DNA of 64,000 nucleotides, from NCBI RefSeq assembly GCF_002899825.2, contig NZ_PPED02000001.1:1302001-1366000 (forward strand), in the 5' to 3' direction. The notes under the pieces were generated by a model. That model saw only the letters and a list, made by a program, of their open reading frames with translations. It did no database searches and had not been told where the DNA came from. Positions 53,954 through 62,328 of this stretch are shown in pieces (position 1 is the stretch's first letter; each line of letters begins with the position of its first letter). A program made the position numbers and the translations under genes. The stretch comes from Chryseobacterium phosphatilyticum. Its GTDB lineage: Bacteria > Bacteroidota > Bacteroidia > Flavobacteriales > Weeksellaceae.

Positions 53954-54728
53954 ATATTGTTGTATACAGAAACTAAAAATGATACTTTTTTATTGCCACC
54001 AATGCACGAATTTTTTGTTAGCTGGTACATATTTAAAATCTCATAATAATCATACAATGCACTTTATTCGTATTAACGCATACCTTGACAAAGTCCACTT
54101 ACAATACAATCTTCAATTTTAAAATGCATCTGCACTTCATATACATTAAGCCTTTTAACTAAAAAAATTAAGTGTTCAAAACTTTTGTGGTTCAGGTTTA
54201 ACCAGAGATTAATTGAATTTGTATAAATTCTTATGGATGATTTCATTCATTGCTAATACAACAAAACTTTCAAGATTCGTGCATTCGTAACACAATCAAA
54301 AAACACGTCTTAAAAACAAAGCATTATTTGTGCTTAAAGTAAAAAATACAGAGTATTAAAAATTTCGTTCAAATTCTCTCTAATTACAGTAAACATTTAC
54401 GTAATAATTAAAAAGATATTTCCACTTTCATTCCCTTCAAAAAAAAATAAATATTGCCCCGAATTTCAAAATATCTCTAATAATAAAAAAAATATCATGA
54501 AACAAAAATTTCATTTTTTTTTAACATTTTAGAACCATATTTCACTATCTATCAAAAGAATATAAAAACAGACAATAAGTCCAAAGTGTGAAATACTTTA
54601 TTTAACTCACTTTTCTTAAAAAGAACAGACTTGTTTTTATCAAATTTACAATGTTAATTTTTCCCAATTTTAAGTCCGTAATTCTATATTATTATTTTGT
54701 AATATTAAGAAAAACAAATCTCTTAATA
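53954..54728. other. Very AT-rich intergenic region, no gene
   Basis: About 775 bp of strongly AT-rich DNA with many A/T runs and no open frame of note. Such a stretch upstream of a large biosynthetic operon may bind nucleoid proteins or regulators; nothing specific was identified. Confidence 0.5.
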
Positions 54729-54760
54729 TTGAAATATTATATTTTTTATTATTACCTTTG
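54729..54760 (+). promoter_or_regulatory. Consensus promoter of the PUFA-synthase-like operon
   Basis: TTG (54729-54731), a 21-nt spacer and TACCTTTG (54753-54760), a full match to the Bacteroidetes consensus. The predicted start near 54767 leaves a leader of about 500 nt before the synthase, containing the short ORF at 55035. Confidence 0.55.
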
Positions 54761-55034
54761 CTTAATATCATGTTAATTATAATCAATTATTTTTGTAATT
54801 ATCAAGATTGTACTGGCTTGTTTTATAAGGATAAACAGATAATTAATACACTTTAATAGCTTTTAAATAATTTACACTTAATTATTTAAACATTACAACA
54901 AAAATGTATTTATTAATAAACAAAAAATATAGATTTATCATATTTAACAAAATATAACAAACAAATATGCCGTAAACATACAGTATTGCATTTTGTTTAA
55001 AAAAAATAAATTATCATTTCAATACCGTTTTGCT

Positions 55035-55178
55035 ATGAAAAAATTGACTCATTTAAGGCTCATGCCTTTTAAAAAGCCGGGCCTCACCCTCAGATCCAAT
55101 GCCATATTGGAAGATAAGGTTTCATTTGAAAATAAACACCAAACAACTCTTATAATTAAGAATATCATAAAAGAATAA
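55035..55178 (+). CDS. Short upstream ORF (47 aa) resembling the N-terminus of the downstream synthase
   Basis: The inner ATG at 55035 begins MKKLTHLRLMPFKKPGLTL. This lines up with the first residues of the synthase at 55276 (MKNLTIIGLTPFEKPDVNL): 9 of 19 residues agree, and about 39 of the first 57 bases are identical. The rest of the 47-aa product has no resemblance to the synthase or to any family known to me. It could be a broken 5' duplicate of the synthase gene, a translated leader, or noise. The frame also opens at 54993. Its stop codon lies inside an AT-rich hairpin. Confidence 0.4.
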   Translation: MKKLTHLRLMPFKKPGLTLRSNAILEDKVSFENKHQTTLIIKNIIKE

Positions 55179-55192
55179 TTTTATTCTTTTAT
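55167..55192 (+). promoter_or_regulatory. Hairpin in the leader of the synthase operon
   Basis: ATAAAAGAAT (55167-55176) pairs perfectly with ATTCTTTTAT (55183-55192) around a 6-nt loop. It covers the stop codon of the short upstream ORF and lies 84 nt before the synthase start. All-A/T stem, so its stability is low; translation-dependent folding is possible. Confidence 0.4.
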
Positions 55193-55275
55193 ACAAAAAC
55201 TACTGTCCTTATGTCGATGAATTTGATTCATTTATCATAAAATTTATCGCTATCACTTCAATAATTATTGACGCC

Positions 55276-58200
55276 ATGAAAAACTTGACTATTATCGGAT
55301 TAACCCCTTTTGAAAAACCGGACGTTAACCTTATTTTAAAATTACATCAGGCAGGTGCTTTTCCCGTTCTAAGTTTAGGAAACGAAATAGCCACTGCTCA
55401 GGAAGCGCTGAATCAACTTGACCAAATAGATGTCCCTGCATATGGTATCCAGTTCACAACCAAAGAACAGGACATTCTCCAGATTCCGGGTAAAGTAAGC
55501 TTTGCCATTGTTCCGTTTGGAAGTTCGGTAAATTTATCATCTGAACTCTCCGTGATCTACCAGGTGACAAGCCTGGAAGAAGCCCTTCAGGCTGAACAGT
55601 GCGGAGCAAAAGGAATCATTATCAAAGGAAATGAAGCCGCCGGATTAGTAGGGTACGAATCTACGTTCATTCTTTTCCAGCGTATTATCCAGGAGGTAAA
55701 AAGTATACCGGTGTGGGTACAGGGCGGAATAGGACTTCATACCGCAGCTGCTGTGAAATCACTCGGAGCAACAGGGGTTGTTTTAGATAGTCAGCTAGCC
55801 TTATTCCCGGAATGTTCTGTTCCACAGGATATAAAAGAGGTATGCTCAAAATTAAATGGCACAGAAACCAGAATTATAGCCAATCACAGAGTGTTAGTAA
55901 GGCCCAACTCACCGGCAATCTCTGACCATATTACCACAGAAGAACTTACCAAATACTTCAAAGATCTGAATATCAGCAGCAGTTATATCCCAATGGGACA
56001 AGATATTTCTCTGGCAACAGATCTTTATGAAGATTTCAAAACATTGAAAAAACTGGTTTTTGCATTGAAAGAAGCCATGTATGGCCACTTGAAACAGGCA
56101 AAAGCCCTTCAGGTTATTGATAAAGATAACACCATCGCTCAGGAACTCGGACTTCGCTACCCTATCGCTCAAGGTCCCATGACCCGCGTAAGTGACGTTC
56201 CCGCATTTGCCAATGCTGTAGCAGAAGCCGGGGCCTTACCTTTTGTCGCTTTATCTTTATTAAAAGGTGAATCAGCAAAATCATTGGTGATGGAAACCAA
56301 GCAACTGGCCGGAGAAAAAACCTGGGGTGTAGGTATTTTAGGATTTGCACCACAGGAATTAAGAGAAGAACAAACTTCCTATATATTAGAAGCTAAACCT
56401 CCTGTTGTTCTGATTGCAGGCGGAAGACCAGCACAGGCAAAAGTATTTGAAAAAGCAGGAATAAAATCATTCCTTCACGTTCCATCTCCCGCTCTATTGG
56501 ATATTTTCCTGAAAGAAGGAGCAAAAAATTTCATCTTTGAAGGACGTGAATGTGGGGGCCATGTAGGCCCGTTATCAAGTACCGTTCTTTGGGAAAAACA
56601 AATTGAACGTATCTTAAAAGAAGACCATCCCGAGAATATCAGTATATTCTTTGCAGGAGGAATCCATAATGCATTTTCAACAGCCTTTGTTTCTATTATG
56701 GCTGCTCCGTTAGCTGCCAGAGGTGTAAAAATCGGAGTATTAATGGGAACAGCTTATCTTTATACTCATGAAGCTGTAGAGACCGGAGCTATTCAACAAG
56801 AATTTCAGCTACAGGCGATGCAGGCAAAAGATACTGTATTACTGGAAACAGCACCGGGACACGAAACACGTTGCCTGAATACAGCCTTTGCCGATCATTT
56901 CAACACAGAAAAAGCAAAATTACTGGCTGCCGGAACAGACAAGAAAGTCGTATGGGAACAACTTGAAAAACTCAACGTAGGACGTCTTCGTATCGCAGCC
57001 AAAGGGATAGAACGCCAGGGTGATCAATTAGTTAATATTCCTAAAGAAGAACAGCTTGATCTGGGTATGTATATGATCGGGCAGGTTGCGACGATGCACA
57101 ATAAAGTTATTTCTCTTGAACAACTTCACCAGACAGTGGTTGATAATTATGAATTTGTTCAGAATGCCACCCTTCCTGAAGAGCCTTCTTCCACAGAAAA
57201 GCCATTGGACATTGCTATCGTTGGAATGGAATGTATTTTCCCCGGAGCCAAAAACCTTGAAGAATACTGGAGAAATATCATTTTAGGAAAAGATAGCGTT
57301 ACGGAAGTTCCGGACGAAAGATGGAATAAAGACCTTTATTACCATCCGGATTCAGACGGTCCGGACGTTTCACACTCCAAATGGGGCGGGTTTATTCCAA
57401 AAATCGACTTCGATCCGCTAACATTCGGTATCCCACCACAATCTCTTGCTGCTATTGAGCCGACACAGTTATTGACCTTACTGGTTGCCAAAAGAGCAAT
57501 GGAAGATGCCGGATATGGTGAAAAACATATTAACAGAGACAATATTTCCGTGATCATTGGAGCCGAAGGAGGTAATGACCTTGCCAACAGCTACAGCTTC
57601 AGAGGATATTATAAGCAGGTTTTCGGAGAACTTCATCCTGAAGTACAGGAAGCCTTCCCTCATACAACAGAGGATTCCTTCCCAGGTATTCTGGCCAATG
57701 TAATCGCAGGTAGGATTACGAACCGTCTGGATCTTGGTGGAAGAAACTTTACCGTAGATGCAGCTTGCGCTTCATCTTTAGCCGCGATTGACCTGGCATG
57801 TCAGGAACTCGTATTAGGAAAATCTGATATGGTTCTTGCCGGAGGAGCAGACTTACACAACGGAATCAACGATTATTTGATGTTCTCCAGTACTCATGCA
57901 CTTTCCAGAAAAGGAAGATGCGCTACTTTCGACAGTGAGGCAGACGGGATTGCTCTTGGAGAAGGAATTGCTATCCTTGTATTAAAAAGGTACGAAGATG
58001 CAGTACGTGACGGTGACCGTATTTACTCTGTTATCAAAGGAGTTGGCGGATCAAGTGACGGAAAAGCACTGGGATTAACTGCTCCGAGAAAAATTGGTCA
58101 GGTAAGAGCTTTAGAACGTGCTTATGCTCAAGCTGGTATCAGCCCTGCAGCAGTAGGATTGATAGAAGCTCACGGTACAGGAACCGTAGTAGGAGACAAA

Positions 58201-61200
58201 ACTGAATTAAGTGCATTGACGAACCTGTTCAGCCGCTCAGGAGCCCTGCCGGGACAAACCCATTTAGGTTCCGTGAAAACACAGATCGGGCATACAAAAT
58301 GTGCTGCAGGATTAGCAGGATTAATCAAGGCTTCACTTGCGGTGTACCATGGAGTAAAACCTCCTACCCTGCATCTTCAGCAGCCTAATGCTTATTACAA
58401 TGCTCAAACCAGTCCATTTGCTTTCTATGCGGAAAGTGGTTTATGGACAGAAGAAAACAGATATGCTGGAATCAGTGCTTTCGGATTTGGAGGAACAAAT
58501 TTCCATACCGTTATCGCCAATCACCCTAAACAGGACAATTCTATTGCTATGCAGTCATGGCCATCAGAACTTTTTGTATTCCGTGGAGACACTTACGAAG
58601 AAGCAAAAGGACAGTCGAGCCAGATCAAAGCTTTACTGGAAATCAATGATGGTATTGCTTTAAAAGATATTGCCTATAGCTTAAGTATCAACTCAGAAAA
58701 GCCAATCCAGTTCAGTATTGTTGCAGACACCGCCGAAGACCTGATGATGAAGCTTGAATTGGTGCTATTAGGAATTGAAACCAAAGATACTTTCACCGTC
58801 AATAAAAAAGAAGGTAAAGTAGCTTTCTTATTCCCGGGACAAGGCAGCCAGAGAATCAATATGGCTCGTGATTTATTCGTAGTATTCCCTGCGATGCGCA
58901 GCCTTATCGATCAATATCCTGAGCTTGAAAAAGTAGTATTCCCATCCACTACATTTAATGAAGCTGCTTTAAAACAACAAAAAGAAACGATTAAAGATAC
59001 GCGCCTAGCGCAGCCTCTTTTGGGAATTGTTGATCTGGCATTGGCAAAATTTCTGGAATCCCTGGACATTGTTCCTGATATGCTGGCAGGCCACAGTTAT
59101 GGGGAGTTACCGGCTTTATGTTTTGCAGGAGTATTTGACGAAGAAAAACTGGTGGACTTAAGTATCCAGAGAGCGCATTCTATTTTAAACTCTGTAGAAG
59201 GCGGAGATCCGGGGTCTATGTTGGCAGCAAGCGCAACACATGAACGTTTACAACCCATTCTTGCTAAAATAGAAGGATGCTATCCCGTGAACTTTAATGC
59301 TCCTACACAATGTGTGATTGCAGGAAGTACGGATGCCATCAACAAACTGTTGGAAATTCTTAAGCAGGAAGGTATTTCTGCCAAAAAACTGGAAGTTGCC
59401 TGCGCATTCCACAGCCCGTTACTGGCAAAATCCAAAGGTTTATATGCCGATGTATTGAAAGATGTTGCTTTCAGTGAAATGCAGATTCCGGTATGGTCGA
59501 ATACGACGGCAACCGTCTATCCGGCTCAGCCATCAGAAATAAAAGAAAGGTTGACCGATCATCTGGTACAACCCGTAAGATACGTAGAACAACTTCAGGC
59601 CATGTATAACGATGGAGCAAGAATATTCATCGAAGTAGGTCCTGGAAAAGTATTAACCGGATTAACGAAATCCTGTATCGAAAAAGATCAGCTAAGCTTA
59701 TATGTAGAAGACAACAGCCGTAATAAATTTACGCACCTTCTTTGCATGCTTGCCCAATATCTGGGTACAGGCCGTAATTTCAATATCAACAAACTTTTTG
59801 ATGGCCGAAATGTTCAGGTGATCGATATCGCACAGCCTGAATTGTATAAGAAAAGCCCGGCGATCTGGCGCGTTAACGGACAAACTGCACATCCGACTAC
59901 AGGCACACTGCCTTCCAATGGTGCATTACCTATTTTAAATCCAATCCAAATGAACAGTTTTACCAACCCACAATCTCCGGCAGCGGAAGGCCAGTCTACG
60001 GCTGAACGTATGCTCCAGGAATATTTAAATAGTATGAAATTGATGATACAGGCACAACGTGATGTGATGCTTTCCTTCATGGGACAGAATCCACATATAC
60101 AATCTGCTCCTGTATACACTACACCGGTAACTGCTCCTGCGCAACCGCAAATGGCAGCCATCCCGGCTCAACCTGCCTATCAGCAAGCTCCGGCAGCCGT
60201 AGCTGTACCCGTACAACACGCACCGGTAAAAGATATTAAATCCTTATTACTACAGGTGGTAAGTGATAAAACCGGATATCCTCAGGAAATGCTGGGCATG
60301 GAAATGGACCTTGAAGCCGATTTAAGTATCGATTCCATTAAAAGAGTGGAAATCATAGGAACGCTTCGTAGTGAACTGGGAACTTTAGCCAACGGTAATG
60401 CTAATGAAGATACGGTAATGGAACAATTAGCAGGAATCAAAACCCTTAGCGGACTGGTTTCATGGCTTACTGAATTTACCGGAGCACCTGCGACAGCAAC
60501 TCCTGAGAAAAACGGATCTGCAACTGAATCAGCCGTTTCAAAATCACAGGCACAAGCGGGATTCTCTCTTGAAGATCTTCAAAATGCCATCTTAAATATT
60601 GTAAGCGAGAAAACAGGATATCCTAAAGAAATGTTAGGCTTAGATCTGGATTTGGAGGCAGACTTAAGCATCGATTCCATCAAGCGTATGGAGATCATTG
60701 CTGACCTTAAAAATACAATCGGCTTCGGAGAAAACCTTGAACAGGCTGATGATATCATGGAAAAACTAGCCGCTATTAAAACCCTCCGCGGATTGGCTGG
60801 CTGGATCAGTGAGATGAATGGTGAAACCAACGAAATTACCAGTGAAGCAAAGGAAGCTAACGCTCCTGAAGGAGCGAATAATGTATTATCAAGACTTCGT
60901 TTTGATATTACGCCTACCGATGCTTCTTTAGTACAAAATACTGAAGTTCTTCACGGAAAACGCTTCGCCATCACTCAGGACAACAGCAAACAAACCTCAG
61001 CAATCAAAACCGAACTGGAAAAACATGGTGCTATTGTAGATCTGGTAGATGCTGAAAAAGATCTTTCCGATTTTGACGGATTGATTATGCTGGATATCTT
61101 CTCCTCTTCTGACAAACCAAGCATTATCGATCATGTTGATTTGATTAAAAAACTTGATTTTGATAAAGCGAAATGGGTCTATCTTATTTCAGATGTTCCT

Positions 61201-62310
61201 GCTCACCTTCAGGAGATCAATGATGCCCGTGCATTACGCCATCATCAGGGATATCCCGGACTTTTCAAAAGTCTGGCAAGAGAATTTGATCAGACGACTT
61301 GCAGACTGATCAGCTTAAGCACGCCTCAGGAAATGGATCAGATTGCTGAAATTACTTTAAAGGAAATACTGACCAACGATAAACCTGCTGAGGTTATTTA
61401 TAAAAACGAAAAAAGACATAAAGTAGACATCATCCCGTCTCCATTGTCAACAAGCCTTGAAGAAGCCCATATTCAATTAGATACAAAATCCGTTGTATTG
61501 GTATTAGGAGGCGGACAAGGAATAACAGCAGAGTTGGTAAAACATATGTCTGAGGCATATCCTTGTACTTATATTCTGGTAGGAAGATCAGCAGATCCAA
61601 GAGAAGAAGCTGAAAATCTGAAAGAATTTGAAAGCATGAAATCCAAGGAGGAAATAAGAGCTTACCTTATCAAATCCGGACAATTCACTTCTCCTGCTCA
61701 GATTGAAAAAGAGACGGTAAGGGTCTTCAAAAACAACCAGATCTTACGTACTATCCGAGATATGGAAGAATTGGGAAATACCATTATTTATCAATCGTTA
61801 GATCTTTGTGACGAAGAAGGATTGAGTACTTTAATCAGCAATATTTATAACAAATACGATCGTCTGGATGGGGTAATCCACGGGGCAGGTCTTTTGGAAG
61901 ATAAATTATTCAAACAAAAAACAACAAGCTCTTTCGGACGTGTATTTGACACCAAAGTGAAACCCCTTCGTGTACTGGCTGAACAGCTTCGCTCAGACTG
62001 CCAGTTTGTCGTATTATTCTCAAGCATTGCTTCCGTATATGGTAACAAAGGTCAGACAGATTATGCTGCGGCCAACAGTGTATTGGATGATTATGCCAAT
62101 GCTTTAAACAAAAGGTTAAAAGGAAAAGTACTTTCTATTAACTGGGGCCCATGGAAAGGCGCAGGAATGGTTTCATCCACTCTTGAAACAGAATACGAGC
62201 GCAGAGGTATTTCGATGATTCCATTGGATGAAGGAAAAGAAATCTTCCTTAACGAGATCAAGTACGGTACTGAAAGCCAGGTACTGATCATGTCTGGAAA
62301 TAATTGGTAA
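55276..62310 (+). CDS. PUFA-synthase-like multidomain polyketide/fatty-acid synthase (NPD-like, NPD, KS, AT, ACP, ACP, KR)
   Basis: A 2344-aa cytoplasmic megaenzyme. Residues 1-235 look like a degenerate FMN TIM barrel (GAKGIIIKGNEAAGLVG; VWVQGGIGLHTAAAVKSLGA). About 290-600 is a complete nitropropane-dioxygenase/enoyl-reductase-like barrel (RYPIAQGPMTRVSD; ECGGHVG). The ketosynthase begins near 644 with C831, H966 and H1006. The acyltransferase has VAFLFPGQGSQ near 1181 and GHSYGE with S1274. A Pro/Ala/Gln linker leads to two ACPs, each with DSIKR (S1687, S1801). The C-terminal ketoreductase holds GGGQGITAEL, the SSIASVYG strand, Y2263 and N2267. No dehydratase or thioesterase is seen, so those activities must come from other proteins. 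The design is closest to PfaA/PfaD of polyunsaturated or secondary-lipid synthases, with the reductase fused in front. Confidence 0.94.
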   Translation: MKNLTIIGLTPFEKPDVNLILKLHQAGAFPVLSLGNEIATAQEALNQLDQIDVPAYGIQFTTKEQDILQIPGKVSFAIVPFGSSVNLSSELSVIYQVTSLEEALQAEQCGAKGIIIKGNEAAGLVGYESTFILFQRIIQEVKSIPVWVQGGIGLHTAAAVKSLGATGVVLDSQLALFPECSVPQDIKEVCSKLNGTETRIIANHRVLVRPNSPAISDHITTEELTKYFKDLNISSSYIPMGQDISLATDLYEDFKTLKKLVFALKEAMYGHLKQAKALQVIDKDNTIAQELGLRYPIAQGPMTRVSDVPAFANAVAEAGALPFVALSLLKGESAKSLVMETKQLAGEKTWGVGILGFAPQELREEQTSYILEAKPPVVLIAGGRPAQAKVFEKAGIKSFLHVPSPALLDIFLKEGAKNFIFEGRECGGHVGPLSSTVLWEKQIERILKEDHPENISIFFAGGIHNAFSTAFVSIMAAPLAARGVKIGVLMGTAYLYTHEAVETGAIQQEFQLQAMQAKDTVLLETAPGHETRCLNTAFADHFNTEKAKLLAAGTDKKVVWEQLEKLNVGRLRIAAKGIERQGDQLVNIPKEEQLDLGMYMIGQVATMHNKVISLEQLHQTVVDNYEFVQNATLPEEPSSTEKPLDIAIVGMECIFPGAKNLEEYWRNIILGKDSVTEVPDERWNKDLYYHPDSDGPDVSHSKWGGFIPKIDFDPLTFGIPPQSLAAIEPTQLLTLLVAKRAMEDAGYGEKHINRDNISVIIGAEGGNDLANSYSFRGYYKQVFGELHPEVQEAFPHTTEDSFPGILANVIAGRITNRLDLGGRNFTVDAACASSLAAIDLACQELVLGKSDMVLAGGADLHNGINDYLMFSSTHALSRKGRCATFDSEADGIALGEGIAILVLKRYEDAVRDGDRIYSVIKGVGGSSDGKALGLTAPRKIGQVRALERAYAQAGISPAAVGLIEAHGTGTVVGDKTELSALTNLFSRSGALPGQTHLGSVKTQIGHTKCAAGLAGLIKASLAVYHGVKPPTLHLQQPNAYYNAQTSPFAFYAESGLWTEENRYAGISAFGFGGTNFHTVIANHPKQDNSIAMQSWPSELFVFRGDTYEEAKGQSSQIKALLEINDGIALKDIAYSLSINSEKPIQFSIVADTAEDLMMKLELVLLGIETKDTFTVNKKEGKVAFLFPGQGSQRINMARDLFVVFPAMRSLIDQYPELEKVVFPSTTFNEAALKQQKETIKDTRLAQPLLGIVDLALAKFLESLDIVPDMLAGHSYGELPALCFAGVFDEEKLVDLSIQRAHSILNSVEGGDPGSMLAASATHERLQPILAKIEGCYPVNFNAPTQCVIAGSTDAINKLLEILKQEGISAKKLEVACAFHSPLLAKSKGLYADVLKDVAFSEMQIPVWSNTTATVYPAQPSEIKERLTDHLVQPVRYVEQLQAMYNDGARIFIEVGPGKVLTGLTKSCIEKDQLSLYVEDNSRNKFTHLLCMLAQYLGTGRNFNINKLFDGRNVQVIDIAQPELYKKSPAIWRVNGQTAHPTTGTLPSNGALPILNPIQMNSFTNPQSPAAEGQSTAERMLQEYLNSMKLMIQAQRDVMLSFMGQNPHIQSAPVYTTPVTAPAQPQMAAIPAQPAYQQAPAAVAVPVQHAPVKDIKSLLLQVVSDKTGYPQEMLGMEMDLEADLSIDSIKRVEIIGTLRSELGTLANGNANEDTVMEQLAGIKTLSGLVSWLTEFTGAPATATPEKNGSATESAVSKSQAQAGFSLEDLQNAILNIVSEKTGYPKEMLGLDLDLEADLSIDSIKRMEIIADLKNTIGFGENLEQADDIMEKLAAIKTLRGLAGWISEMNGETNEITSEAKEANAPEGANNVLSRLRFDITPTDASLVQNTEVLHGKRFAITQDNSKQTSAIKTELEKHGAIVDLVDAEKDLSDFDGLIMLDIFSSSDKPSIIDHVDLIKKLDFDKAKWVYLISDVPAHLQEINDARALRHHQGYPGLFKSLAREFDQTTCRLISLSTPQEMDQIAEITLKEILTNDKPAEVIYKNEKRHKVDIIPSPLSTSLEEAHIQLDTKSVVLVLGGGQGITAELVKHMSEAYPCTYILVGRSADPREEAENLKEFESMKSKEEIRAYLIKSGQFTSPAQIEKETVRVFKNNQILRTIRDMEELGNTIIYQSLDLCDEEGLSTLISNIYNKYDRLDGVIHGAGLLEDKLFKQKTTSSFGRVFDTKVKPLRVLAEQLRSDCQFVVLFSSIASVYGNKGQTDYAAANSVLDDYANALNKRLKGKVLSINWGPWKGAGMVSSTLETEYERRGISMIPLDEGKEIFLNEIKYGTESQVLIMSGNNW

Positions 62311-62328
62311 ACACTGCATAAACTAAGT

